A stretch of 19,912 nucleotides of DNA from Promethearchaeota archaeon (GCA_014730295.1 WJIN01000334.1:1-19912), one strand, 5' to 3'. Counted from the stretch's first letter, positions 1 to 7,879 are shown. Numbers and translations are program-made. The notes: generated from the sequence alone by a model not told the origin.

Positions 1-1
1 A

Positions 2-163
2 ATTCAACAAAAGTTACTGAGTTCTGTTATAACTAAGAGAATTACAAATTTTTTAGATGTACCCGTTCTATTGCTCTTATTTATTAAGGAAAGTGTTGAG
101 GAAAATGAAATAGCTAAATCTATTGTCGATTTTCTCAACGAAAATTTGAAAAACTTAAAATAA
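2..163 (+). CDS. C-terminal end of an unidentified protein (cut by window edge)
   Basis: The plus strand is open from the left edge to a TAA at 161-163, giving 53 residues of a C-terminus. It is rich in Leu, Ile, Lys and Asn and ends in a probable amphipathic helix (EIAKSIVDFLNENLKNLK). No catalytic motif or family signature is visible, so I assign no function. Codon use resembles the other genes here, and the reading frame has no stop over the whole visible length, which is why I treat it as a real gene end rather than chance. It is followed by a convergent tRNA-Leu. Confidence 0.5.
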   Translation: MQQKLLSSVITKRITNFLDVPVLLLLFIKESVEENEIAKSIVDFLNENLKNLK

Positions 164-193
164 TCTGAAAAACGTTTGGATTATTAAAACAAA

Positions 194-308
194 TGCAGAG
201 AGTGGGATTTGAACCCACGCAGACCTGTGTCAATGGATCTTGAGTCCATCACCGGTAATCTATACATTTAATTGTAAATGTACATTGACCGGGCTTGGTT
301 ATCTCTGC
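194..308 (-). tRNA. tRNA-Leu(CAA) with D-loop intron
   Basis: Read on the minus strand, the acceptor arms GCAGAGA and TCTCTGC pair, followed by discriminator A. The anticodon stem ATGGA/TCCAT encloses loop CTCAAGA, so the anticodon is CAA (Leu, codon UUG). A long variable arm and the T-arm GTGGG/CCCAC with loop TTCAAAT are present. The gene is 115 nt against about 85 nt for the class II tRNA-Leu(UAG) in this window; the excess lies after the conserved GGTCAA of the D-loop and is a hairpin, read as an intron. No CCA is encoded. Confidence 0.93.
255..284 (-). other. Probable D-loop intron of tRNA-Leu(CAA), about 30 nt
   Basis: The extra bases between the D-loop GGTCAA and the D-stem GGT contain a 7-bp hairpin stem (TACATTT at 276-282 with AAATGTA at 263-269, minus-strand reading). 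CCGGT and ACCGG pair outside it. I could not place an exact bulge-helix-bulge, so the boundaries are good only to within about 4 nt; they are set here by the length expected for the mature tRNA. Confidence 0.7.
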
Positions 309-327
309 ATTTTATTAAAAAAATATA

Positions 328-555
328 CTACATAAAGACAAACATAAGGACAAACATAACAACCATCATTCCAACGAGAAAGACGATTTGATATCTGCTT
401 TGTTTTTTCTTTTTCTTTTGATTCTGTAAATACGAGTCTCTACAGTTTTGGCTACAAAACTTTCTTTCTGAGGCCATAGCTTTACCGCATACGGGACAAT
501 GTTGATGCGGACCCCATTTTTTTTGGATCTGGTTTTTCCATGAAGAGTGTGACAT
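328..555 (-). CDS. Small zinc-ribbon membrane protein (DUF2116-like)
   Basis: This 75-residue protein has a four-Cys zinc ribbon, C20-x2-C23 and C34-x3-C38, in the context HQHCPVCGKAM and RKFCSQNCRD. A highly basic linker follows (a run of five Lys near 47-51), and then one membrane helix, about residues 56-74, at the extreme C-terminus. This arrangement matches the archaeal DUF2116 zinc-ribbon family, whose biochemical role is not known to me. The topology suggests a tail-anchored protein with the zinc ribbon and basic patch in the cytoplasm. It lies 76 nt downstream of the UMP kinase start-to-stop unit on the same strand, ahead of tRNA-Leu, and probably has its own promoter. Confidence 0.85.
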   Translation of the reverse strand: MSHSSWKNQIQKKWGPHQHCPVCGKAMASERKFCSQNCRDSYLQNQKKKKKQSRYQIVFLVGMMVVMFVLMFVFM

Positions 556-631
556 TTTAGTTTTTCTTGAATTGTTCTATTATATTATATTGGATAATCT
601 TCATTATTAAAAAAAATTTATTAAAAATAAG

Positions 632-1342
632 TCAATCTGATATGAGAGTCCCTATATTTTTTATCTTACCTTCCCAGAAATCTTTAAACTTACTTAGATC
701 TTTTCCTGAACCAACATGTACCTCTATATTACTCCTCTTTAAAATTTGTAATGAAACGGCATCGAAAATTCTATATTCTCCTGCGGATGCTTGTGTTTCA
801 TCCGTATTCTTGAATAAAATATGTGACAAATCCAATTTATTTAGTTTTTTTAGAAGTTTTGCGTCTTTGAACTGATTAGGATCCTTATTATAGATGCCCT
901 CAACGTCTGTTAAGATAACTACTTGTTCTGCTTGAATATATTCAGCTATTTCTAATGCTACTGATGTGGTACTTTGGCCTGGTTGAATTCCCCCCATTAT
1001 AATTATCCGATGAGATAGATGAGCTATAGAAAAATCTTCAATCGTTTTCGGGATTAGCGGATATGCAAGTTCCTTTAAATATGAAACAAACAATTGTGCA
1101 TTTATTCGAGAAACTTGTATCCCTAAAAGATCTGCTAAAGATTCATTTTTAGTGTGGATTCTGATAAAATGTATATATTCTCTGGCGATTAGCCCTCCTC
1201 CAACAACAATTACAATTGAATCATAATATTTTTTATTTTTTATGATATTGCAGAGTTCTTCTATTTTTTGGGAATTGATTTCCTTATTCCTACGGAAGAG
1301 CAGAGAACCCCCAATTTTAATTACGATATTCTTTTTATCCAT
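632..1342 (-). CDS. pyrH: Archaeal UMP kinase
   Basis: UMP kinase phosphorylates UMP to UDP with ATP, in the cytoplasm, on the way to UTP and CTP. The 236 residues cover the whole amino-acid-kinase fold. Visible motifs are the N-terminal IKIGGSLL, the VVVGGGLIAREY glycine loop, DLLGIQVSRINAQL, the MGGIQPGQSTTSVA substrate loop, the VVILTDVEGIYNKDP nucleotide segment and the C-terminal GEYRIFDAVSLQILKRS. These fit the archaeal UMP kinase subfamily better than aspartokinase, acetylglutamate kinase or MfnE, which lack the GIQxxRxNA and GGxxPGxxT segments. The ATG sits about 18 nt downstream of a TATA-like TTTAAAATT (1354-1362, minus), so the transcript may be leaderless. It is divergent from pantoate kinase across 71 nt. 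Confidence 0.9.
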   Translation of the reverse strand: MDKKNIVIKIGGSLLFRRNKEINSQKIEELCNIIKNKKYYDSIVIVVGGGLIAREYIHFIRIHTKNESLADLLGIQVSRINAQLFVSYLKELAYPLIPKTIEDFSIAHLSHRIIIMGGIQPGQSTTSVALEIAEYIQAEQVVILTDVEGIYNKDPNQFKDAKLLKKLNKLDLSHILFKNTDETQASAGEYRIFDAVSLQILKRSNIEVHVGSGKDLSKFKDFWEGKIKNIGTLISD

Positions 1343-1413
1343 TGGGATGCTTAATTTTAAATTGATTTTTCTTTTTATTATAATATTTTATTTAATCAAA
1401 CTTATTAAAATAT

Positions 1414-2370
1414 ATGAGTGAAAGGAAGAAAATCATCATTAAGGTCCCACACAGAGTTACGGGGTTTTTTGAAATTGTTGACACTAAAAATGGTATAAAA
1501 CTAGAAAATCCAGAGCTGATTGGTTCGAGAGGTGCGGGATTTACATTGAGTGCGATGGGGACTACACAAATTTTTTCCGAATCGATAGGGAAAAATAAGA
1601 GAAATTCTTCTAGCTGTGAAATATACATCAATGGTTCTCAAGTTGATAAGGAGGCAGAAACCACGTATTATATCTATGATTATATTAAGAATTCTCTTCC
1701 AAATGCGCATAATATAAAAATATTTCATGAATTCGATCTTCCCGTGGGGTGCGGTTATGGTGCCAGCGGTTCAGGGGCTTTAGGAACTATATTTGGACTT
1801 AATCGATTATTCAATCTAAATCTTTCCGATTTTGAATGTGGTCGAATCGCCCACATAGCTGAGGTGATCAATAAGACGGGATTAGGTACCGTATGTGGTC
1901 AACTCTCTGCAGGGCTTGGTATCGTTGCGGCCCCGGGTTATCCTTGCAAATATGAATATATCAAATTTCCAGCAAATATTCGAGTAATTTGTACTTCATT
2001 TGGGGCAATTTCAACCAAAGAATTCCTCTCTAACCAATCACTTCATTCGATAGTTAACAAACCGGGGAAGGAGGCTCTAAGAAAGTTAAAAATAGATCCA
2101 AATATTAAAAAATTTGCGACGCTCTCATGGAGATTTGTAAAGGATACAAAAATATTGGATATTCTAAACTTATTTAAGATCAGAAACCTTCTTGAAGAAT
2201 TAAACAAAAAACAGATAATTGGTGCGAGTTTAAACCAATTGGGAAAATCTATCTTTGCTATTTGTAAGAAAAAAAGGGTTGATGAGATTACAGAAATTAT
2301 TGAATCCTATCAAACAGTTAACAAAATATATTGTTTAAAAATAGAAGAACAAGGCATTAAAATATTTTAG
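1414..2370 (+). CDS. Pantoate kinase (GHMP kinase family)
   Basis: The product probably phosphorylates pantoate to 4-phosphopantoate, the archaeal route to coenzyme A together with phosphopantothenate synthetase. At 318 residues it is a full-length GHMP kinase. The N-terminal segment VPHRVTGFFE is typical of this subfamily. The ATP-binding glycine loop is at 108-124 (DLPVGCGYGASGSGALG). AHIAEV at 146-151 leads into TGLGTVCGQLSAGLG. In the pantoate kinases I know, that last segment usually reads TGLGDV, so a Thr occupies an Asp position here. The C-terminal GHMP domain includes the GASLNQLGKSIFA segment. Its partner, phosphopantothenate synthetase, is not in the window. It is convergent with proC, with only 6 nt between the stops. 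Confidence 0.85.
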   Translation: MSERKKIIIKVPHRVTGFFEIVDTKNGIKLENPELIGSRGAGFTLSAMGTTQIFSESIGKNKRNSSSCEIYINGSQVDKEAETTYYIYDYIKNSLPNAHNIKIFHEFDLPVGCGYGASGSGALGTIFGLNRLFNLNLSDFECGRIAHIAEVINKTGLGTVCGQLSAGLGIVAAPGYPCKYEYIKFPANIRVICTSFGAISTKEFLSNQSLHSIVNKPGKEALRKLKIDPNIKKFATLSWRFVKDTKILDILNLFKIRNLLEELNKKQIIGASLNQLGKSIFAICKKKRVDEITEIIESYQTVNKIYCLKIEEQGIKIF

Positions 2371-2376
2371 CATGAT

Positions 2377-3180
2377 TTATTCTTTCATTGACTTTGATTT
2401 AAGTGTGGCAGCCTCCACAGCAGAGATTAATGAGGACCGGAGACGTGAAAGCTCCAGTTGATGGAGAGCGGTAATCGTGGTTCCACCAGGACTTGCTACT
2501 TTATCTTTTAGAAGTGCGGGGTGCATATCTGTTTCCAATACCATCTTAGCTGCCCCTAATACGGTTTTTGCCGCAAGTTTTATCGAAATATCGCGGGACA
2601 AACCCATTTTCACACCACCGTCAGCTAGGGCCTCGATAATCATAAAAACATAAGCAGGGCCACTTCCAGAAAGTCCTGTAACCGCATCCATGTGTTTCTC
2701 ATCTAATTCGACAACCAGGCTTACTTCTCTAAGCACATTTTTAATGAAATCAAGATCACTTTGATTGACATATTTATTATGACTAATAGCTGTGGCACCT
2801 TCTTCTATCAAGGCGGGAGTGTTAGGCATTACTCGAATTATTCCAATTTCTTTATTTATTTTTTTCATAATATGATCCATTGAGACTCCTGCTGCGATGG
2901 AAATAATAATTTGATTATTTTTAATGTTTAAAAATTGATCTAATACATTATCAATAACTTGAGGTAGAACCGCGCATAATATATATTTAGAAGTGGTTAT
3001 TAAATTGGCATTATCCCTCGCTACTTTTAAATCATATTGATCGGAAATTTGCTGTCGTTTTTTCTCATCAATATCATATATGATAATTTGTTGATTATCA
3101 ATTGTCTTTAAAGCCGCTTTTAATAAGGTACTGCCCATTTTTCCAATGCCTATGATTCCTAACAAGTTTTCAAATTCCAT
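2377..3180 (-). CDS. proC: Pyrroline-5-carboxylate reductase
   Basis: ProC reduces 1-pyrroline-5-carboxylate to L-proline with NAD(P)H, the last step of proline synthesis. The 267 residues match the family length. The N-terminal Rossmann glycine motif is LGIIGIGKMGSTLLKA. The IRVMPNTPALIEEGATAI segment, the VTGLSGSGPAYVFMIIEALADGGV catalytic block and the C-terminal KVASPGGTTITALHQLE signature are all intact. It is the third gene of a minus-strand unit with a GNAT acetyltransferase (25 nt gap) and mfnB upstream. No Shine-Dalgarno is evident before the ATG. No direct metabolic link to MfnB is obvious. Confidence 0.96.
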   Translation of the reverse strand: MEFENLLGIIGIGKMGSTLLKAALKTIDNQQIIIYDIDEKKRQQISDQYDLKVARDNANLITTSKYILCAVLPQVIDNVLDQFLNIKNNQIIISIAAGVSMDHIMKKINKEIGIIRVMPNTPALIEEGATAISHNKYVNQSDLDFIKNVLREVSLVVELDEKHMDAVTGLSGSGPAYVFMIIEALADGGVKMGLSRDISIKLAAKTVLGAAKMVLETDMHPALLKDKVASPGGTTITALHQLELSRLRSSLISAVEAATLKSKSMKE

Positions 3181-3205
3181 GATAAATACTCTTTTTTTAT
3201 TGTTT

Positions 3206-3739
3206 TTAATAAAATGCGAATGAATCTAATCTTATTATTTGACAGTCTCGAATTCCAAAATCTTCCCATAGATGAATTTCTAAGATAATGTTATTATCCT
3301 TGTTTCCTTTTTGTCTAAATTTGAGACCAAGAAATTCGTTGTTTAGAAAGAAGGAAATTCCTTTCTTATATTTATTCGGTAATTTTACATAAATCGTAGC
3401 ATATCCGCGATTTTTCATAATCATAATGAATGTATTGACTAGTCTCTTCCCAATACCCATATTGCGATAATTTGGATTTACATATAATAAATGAAGGCAT
3501 ATATTAGGGAGAATCTTTTCCAAGGAGTCTATTCTATTACTTTTATCTTCTGCGACCAAGATAGCCGCTAAAATATTTTCATAATAGGCAACTAAGACGA
3601 AATATTTGTGATTTAGAAATTTCGATTTGAAATTATCTATTAGGTCAATAAATTCTTTTGCGCACAAATTCAAATCGAAGAAGTTTTCTTTTTCAGCAAT
3701 TTTTATGGTAATTTTTCTGAAATTCGTTTGATTTTCCAT
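3206..3739 (-). CDS. GNAT-family N-acetyltransferase
   Basis: The 177-residue protein shows the acetyl-CoA binding motif A of GNAT enzymes: a beta strand LHLLYVNPNYR followed by R92-N-M-G95-I-G97-K (R/Q-x-x-G-x-G/A), then an amphipathic helix and the GYATIYVKL strand. The acceptor substrate cannot be read from the sequence. It starts 2 nt after the mfnB stop and ends 25 nt before the proC start, so it is almost certainly co-transcribed and translationally coupled with mfnB. Candidate roles include acetylation of a small molecule, of a ribosomal protein or of a protein N-terminus; the context does not decide. There is no signal peptide. Confidence 0.8.
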   Translation of the reverse strand: MENQTNFRKITIKIAEKENFFDLNLCAKEFIDLIDNFKSKFLNHKYFVLVAYYENILAAILVAEDKSNRIDSLEKILPNICLHLLYVNPNYRNMGIGKRLVNTFIMIMKNRGYATIYVKLPNKYKKGISFFLNNEFLGLKFRQKGNKDNNIILEIHLWEDFGIRDCQIIRLDSFAFY

Positions 3740-3741
3740 TT

Positions 3742-4476
3742 TTATGTTGCAATAAGTTTCTTTTTTAGTTTTGTAATAAGGTCATATTTCATCATACCTT
3801 TATTCCGATCAAAACCTTCACAGACGGCACTTCTTACTCCGATTATGTCAGGATGTATTTTTTTAATTTTATTCATATCATCAATTTGTAATTTTCCAGC
3901 TAAAGCTATTTCCAGATTATATTTTTGGGATAGATTTCTGAATTTATTTAAATCGTCTATATTAAGAAAGTCAAAAATATTTTTTCCGTCCTTGATATAT
4001 GTATCCAACATAGCAATATCGGCACCTGATTTTGCTGCGATTAGAGGGATTTTAAGAAAGTGTAGTCCATTCTTCATTCTCGAATAATCAGCATATCCTG
4101 CAGCTACGACTTTGATATTTTGATTATAGGTTTTGGTTGCTTTAACCACTTTTTCCATCAAAAAAGTACCCTCTTCTTCGGTTTTTGGTCCCTTTAATCC
4201 TACTTTTATAACATCTGCCCCAGAACATACAGCTCCAAGGGCAGCTAATGAGGCACTACCGGGTAGATTAGGAAAGTCCCCTATAGTTGCACTTAATTTT
4301 TGTCCATTATTGCTTGGAATGATTTTTTTCATCTCCTTAATTATCCAAGGAAAGTTTGCTCCAAGTGAACCTTCGTCTGGATTTTTGCAATCCACGTAAT
4401 CTGCTCCAGCATCCACACAGATTTTAGCTTCGGTGATATTCTTTGGACTGACAAGTAATTTGATATTATTATGCAT
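3742..4476 (-). CDS. mfnB: (5-formylfuran-3-yl)methyl phosphate synthase (MfnB)
   Basis: MfnB condenses two molecules of glyceraldehyde-3-phosphate into the furan precursor of methanofuran, the C1 carrier of the archaeal methyl branch and of formylmethanofuran dehydrogenase. The 244-residue TIM barrel carries the family blocks: LLVSPKN, ADYVDCKNPDEGSLGANFPW (K31), SATIGDFPN, GADVIKVGLKG (K91), VAAGYADYSRM, ADIAMLDTYIKDGK (D158) and GVRSAVCEGFDRNKG. K31, K91 and D158 probably correspond to the catalytic lysines and aspartate of the Methanocaldococcus enzyme. It is the first gene of the mfnB, GNAT, proC unit. Its presence implies that this lineage makes methanofuran or a related furan cofactor, in line with an H4MPT-type C1 pathway. 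Confidence 0.93.
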   Translation of the reverse strand: MHNNIKLLVSPKNITEAKICVDAGADYVDCKNPDEGSLGANFPWIIKEMKKIIPSNNGQKLSATIGDFPNLPGSASLAALGAVCSGADVIKVGLKGPKTEEEGTFLMEKVVKATKTYNQNIKVVAAGYADYSRMKNGLHFLKIPLIAAKSGADIAMLDTYIKDGKNIFDFLNIDDLNKFRNLSQKYNLEIALAGKLQIDDMNKIKKIHPDIIGVRSAVCEGFDRNKGMMKYDLITKLKKKLIAT

Positions 4477-4679
4477 GACCTATCATTGATGTAAATAAAT
4501 GGAATGTTAATAAATTTTTTGCGAAACTACCTAATATCGAGGAAATAAGTATTTTTTGAGTCTCATTCATAGGTAAGACTTAGTACAGAATAAGTATTGA
4601 GATCTACGATATTTAAGAAAATACTAAAATATTGCAATCTTTTTAGAAATTTTAAAAAATTTAAATTGGATCATTTTTA

Positions 4680-4690
4680 TTATATATAAA
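4680..4690 (+). promoter_or_regulatory. TATA box of the RING/PHD-like gene
   Basis: The run TTATATATAAA lies about 23 nt upstream of the ATG at 4708, the spacing expected from an archaeal TATA box to its transcription start. The transcript would begin at or very near the start codon, and no Shine-Dalgarno is present, so leaderless translation is likely. Confidence 0.55.
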
Positions 4691-4707
4691 AATTAAATAG
4701 TAAAAAA

Positions 4708-5235
4708 ATGTCTCCTAAAGAAGAAACGAAAATTGATATCACTCAAGAAGTTTTCAAAGAACCGATTGAAGTAATTAAACAGTTGACTGCGAATGTAAAT
4801 ATTGAGTATACCAAAGTTATACAAACTTATGTATTGGAAAATAGAATTTTGGAATTGATTTTATTAAAAAATGGTTCATCCTACTTTAAGGGAAAGGTGG
4901 TCTGGATTGGAAACCGTAAAGATGACTCACAAGGTACAGTATTTTGTGTTGATACTAAGACAGAACTTAAAAAGATAAACCCAACTGCAGAAAACACTGA
5001 AGAGATAATATTAGATACTAAGAAAGAAACAATTCTAATCTCTACAGAATCAAAAGCAAAATGCTCAGTATGCGGAAAAGATATCGAAATTTTTGATGAA
5101 GTGATGGGATGCCCTCTTTGTGAAGCAAAAGCTCATAAAGAACATATATTAGATTGGATAAAAATGAAACATAATTGCCCAGTTTGCAAAAAATCTTTAG
5201 ATATCTCCAGCACTGGACAAATAGTAGTTGATTAA
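4708..5235 (+). CDS. RING/PHD-like zinc-finger protein, possible ubiquitin-ligase-type factor
   Basis: This 175-residue protein has a C-terminal cross-brace-type zinc module: C119-x2-C122-x12-C135-x2-C138-x4-H143-x2-H146-x10-C157-x2-C160. The spacing follows the C4-H-C3 (PHD or RING-variant) pattern with His in place of the sixth Cys. The HKEHILDW and NCPVCKK segments closely resemble the H-x-x-C-I-x-x-W and CPxC elements of RING E3 ligases. The first about 115 residues form a separate, probably beta-rich region (LELILLKNGSSYFKGKVVWIG) that I do not recognise. No E1, E2 or ubiquitin gene is in the window, so the ligase role is inference. It is convergent with the HisA-like gene, with 3 nt between the stops. 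Confidence 0.8.
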   Translation: MSPKEETKIDITQEVFKEPIEVIKQLTANVNIEYTKVIQTYVLENRILELILLKNGSSYFKGKVVWIGNRKDDSQGTVFCVDTKTELKKINPTAENTEEIILDTKKETILISTESKAKCSVCGKDIEIFDEVMGCPLCEAKAHKEHILDWIKMKHNCPVCKKSLDISSTGQIVVD

Positions 5236-5238
5236 ATC

Positions 5239-5967
5239 CTATAAAATCAAATCGTCATAATCTATAGTGCCATCATATAAGGCAGTTCCAATAAGAACAC
5301 CAGCATAGTCAGCTTTTTGATATATTTCAACATCATTTAAATTCTTTATACCCCCTCCTACTAAGACTTTTCCCGTAAATGATTTTTTTATTTTTTCATA
5401 TAATTTTGGAATACCTCCCATTTTCTGCCCTACTCTGAACAAATCTAACAGAATAATCTCACATACTCCGATATTATTTAGTTCTTCAATTACTTTTATA
5501 GGATCTACATTATTGAGAGATTTGCAATTTGATATGATTTTCTTTCGATACATATCGACACTTATGATAATCTTATTTTTTGGCAAGAGGGAAAAACAAT
5601 TAGAGATTACATCCAAATTATAAATAGTTTCAAGACCAATGATTAATTTAGATATTCTTATATCTAAATATGTATTAATCTCTTTTTCATTCCTTATACC
5701 GGGATCTAAAATAATATTCACATCATTATTGGTGGTTATATCTTCCAAAAGTTCTAGATTTGGATTTTTTTTAATTATTGCATCTAAATCGGCAATATAG
5801 ATGCATTTAAAACCCAGAGAGCTTAGTTTCCTGACTATTAGTATAGGATTTGTAGTATCAAAAAGGGGAGACTCTAGGGGTCGATATTTATTTCTTTCTC
5901 CCTTTTTAGCATGAACTGCTTTTGAATTTAGGATATCAATAACGGGAATTATTTTAAAATCAGACAT
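5239..5967 (-). CDS. HisA-related TIM-barrel protein (COG1411-like)
   Basis: The 242-residue protein has the HisA/HisF (beta-alpha)8 barrel organisation: the N-terminal IIPVIDILNSKAVHAKKGE strand with Asp11, IYIADLDAI after strand 2, NIILDPGIRNEKEI, KIIISVDM in the middle, and the phosphate-binding half ending VLVGGGIKNLNDVE and GVLIGTALYDG. The HAKKGERxKYRP segment after strand 1 distinguishes it from true HisA (usually VRLxxG) and matches the archaeal HisA-like family COG1411. The substrate of that family is not established to my knowledge. No other his genes are nearby, which argues against a histidine role. MfnB, another small TIM barrel, lies 760 nt away on the same strand, but the two are separated by the oppositely oriented RING-like gene. 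Confidence 0.75.
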   Translation of the reverse strand: MSDFKIIPVIDILNSKAVHAKKGERNKYRPLESPLFDTTNPILIVRKLSSLGFKCIYIADLDAIIKKNPNLELLEDITTNNDVNIILDPGIRNEKEINTYLDIRISKLIIGLETIYNLDVISNCFSLLPKNKIIISVDMYRKKIISNCKSLNNVDPIKVIEELNNIGVCEIILLDLFRVGQKMGGIPKLYEKIKKSFTGKVLVGGGIKNLNDVEIYQKADYAGVLIGTALYDGTIDYDDLIL

Positions 5968-6132
5968 GATTAAATTAAGAAAGAAAAAGTCCTAATAAAA
6001 TTAATAGTTGATAAATCATTTAATCAGAAGAGCTTAATTGTTTATAAGTTTATTAGGATAATTAATAACCTAATAAATGTATTTTTAAAGGATATTAAAT
6101 ACTATTTTTTTTATAAAAAACAGTGAAAAAGA

Positions 6133-7848
6133 ATGAAAACAGATATTTATATCAAGAAAATTATTGAAGAAACGGGTTTAACAAAAAAGAAAATAGAGGA
6201 TTTAGTCAATGAAAAGAAACAAGAATTGAAGGGCTTAATCTCTGATGAGGGCGCACTCTTCATAATCGCAAAAGAATTAGGGGTAGATGTTAAGAATCAG
6301 AATAATGAATTGATACAAGAGATTGAAATTAATGTTTCTGATATCACTTCAGATATGAGGAATATTACTTTAGTGGGGAGGATAAAAGAGATATATAGAA
6401 TATTTAAATTTAATAGAAAAGATGGGAGTGAGGGAAAAGTTGGATCATTTCTTCTCCATGATAAGACAGGTGATATACGAGTCGTGTTATGGGATGAACA
6501 AACAGACATATTAAAGAGCCCTGGTTTTGATATAAATGAATTAGTTAAAGTCATTAATAGCTATGCTAAAGACGGAAAGTATGGAGTTGAAATACATATT
6601 GGCAGATTAGGGAAGATTATTCTATCACCCGAGGATGTCAATTACAAAAACTATCCAAAAATTACTAAAGAGATAATTCCCATTGAAGAGATAAACTTAT
6701 CTCAAAGATCCATCTCAACAAAAGGAAAGGTTCTACGAGTAACACCCGTCAATAAGTTTGAAAGGAAAGACGGAAGTGAAGGAAAGGTTAGGTCGCTTCA
6801 TTTGGTGGATTCTACGGGCTCGATAAGGATTACCTTTTGGAATGAAGATACTGAAAAATTTAAGGAAGTGAAAAAAGGAGATAATATAAAAATAACAAAT
6901 CTCAATCCAAGACAGAGTAATTTTAATAAGAGAGAAATTGAACTATTTGCAAATTCCAACTCTAAAATCGTCCATATAAATGAAGAAATCGATTTAAAGG
7001 GAAATTTTGTTGATGATATTAAGTCATTACAAAACATAGAAAATATTGTTTCCTTCAAGGGCATTGTATCTTCTGTTGATAATTTGAAAAAAGTCACCTT
7101 AAAAAGCGGAGAGGAAGTCTCTTTATTTAGCTTTGTAGTCAGTGACGAAACTGATGGAATTCGAGTAACGTTATGGAGAGATCTTGCTGAGAAATATTCA
7201 GAAAAAATAGAAAATAGCCAAGGGGTGTATTTAAAAAATGTCATGTTACGATTCAGCAGCTTTTATAAAAGAAAGGAAATAAGTTTTATTGAAAATTCTG
7301 AAATAGAATTCATTGATCTGAAAATAGACCAAATAAAGGAATTAAGTGCTAAAAACACAACAGAAAGATCCTCAAATTTTACCAGAAATTACTCCAATAT
7401 AAAAGAGATTAATAGTTCGGGCTTTTTTGAACTAAAAGGAGTTATCGTTAAGGAAATTAATTCGATAACGGTTTATGATGCTTGTTCTAAATGTTTTAAG
7501 AAAGTTGATAATTGTCAGTGTGAGGAGATGGGTGAAATTGAAATAAGAATGATCCTAAATCTGGTAATTGACGATGGCACCGATACAATACGATGTACAT
7601 TTATTGGAGAGAATGCTGAAAAATTAATCGGAGAAAAAACGGAGATTGTGTCAAAGATTGTAGACTCGCCCGATATAGACACCTTTTTAGATAAAATAAA
7701 TCAAAAAATTCTAGGTAAAGATATACTAGTTAGGGGTAAAGCGAAATATAGCGATTTTTCGAATTTATATGAGGTAATCGTTTACGATTTTAAATATTTA
7801 AATATTGATAATGAATTAGAACACATTATTAACAAAATCGAAATTTGA
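6133..7848 (+). CDS. Replication protein A-like ssDNA-binding protein with four OB folds
   Basis: RPA coats single-stranded DNA during replication, repair and recombination. The 571 residues contain an N-terminal helical segment (1-55) typical of archaeal RPAs, then OB folds at about 72-165, 193-283 and 305-395, and a fourth zinc-bearing OB fold at about 430-555. Each of the first three has the core pattern G-[KR]-[IV] ... DxTGxIRxxxW. The fourth carries a zinc knuckle C451-x2-C454-x6-C461-x-C463. OB folds 1 and 2 share an almost identical loop (RKDGSEGKV) at 95-103 and 211-219, indicating internal duplication. The 165-nt upstream gap is AT-rich. No partner RPA subunit gene is adjacent. Confidence 0.9.
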   Translation: MKTDIYIKKIIEETGLTKKKIEDLVNEKKQELKGLISDEGALFIIAKELGVDVKNQNNELIQEIEINVSDITSDMRNITLVGRIKEIYRIFKFNRKDGSEGKVGSFLLHDKTGDIRVVLWDEQTDILKSPGFDINELVKVINSYAKDGKYGVEIHIGRLGKIILSPEDVNYKNYPKITKEIIPIEEINLSQRSISTKGKVLRVTPVNKFERKDGSEGKVRSLHLVDSTGSIRITFWNEDTEKFKEVKKGDNIKITNLNPRQSNFNKREIELFANSNSKIVHINEEIDLKGNFVDDIKSLQNIENIVSFKGIVSSVDNLKKVTLKSGEEVSLFSFVVSDETDGIRVTLWRDLAEKYSEKIENSQGVYLKNVMLRFSSFYKRKEISFIENSEIEFIDLKIDQIKELSAKNTTERSSNFTRNYSNIKEINSSGFFELKGVIVKEINSITVYDACSKCFKKVDNCQCEEMGEIEIRMILNLVIDDGTDTIRCTFIGENAEKLIGEKTEIVSKIVDSPDIDTFLDKINQKILGKDILVRGKAKYSDFSNLYEVIVYDFKYLNIDNELEHIINKIEI

Positions 7849-7871
7849 ATTATCTTTATTTCGGAGTTTTG

Positions 7872-7879
7872 TATAAATA
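7872..7879 (+). promoter_or_regulatory. TATA-like element of the PfkB kinase gene
   Basis: TATAAATA lies 33 nt upstream of the ATG at 7912, which would put transcription start about 8-12 nt before the start codon. A second T/A-rich candidate, TTTTTAAAT, sits at 7890-7898 and could instead give a leaderless transcript. Confidence 0.4.

Noticed and set aside
632..1342. UMP kinase gene considered as MfnE because of the MfnB gene nearby
   Set aside because: The GIQxxRxNA and GGxxPGxxT segments and the C-terminal AGEYxxxDxxxxxIL block match archaeal UMP kinase, and MfnE lacks them.
5239..5967. HisA-like gene considered as histidine-pathway HisA
   Set aside because: No his genes are nearby, and the segment after the first strand (HAKKGERxKYRP) fits the HisA-related family rather than true HisA.
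6798..7244. 148-residue minus-strand frame within the RPA gene
   Set aside because: It is antisense to conserved OB-fold coding sequence and contains no family motif.
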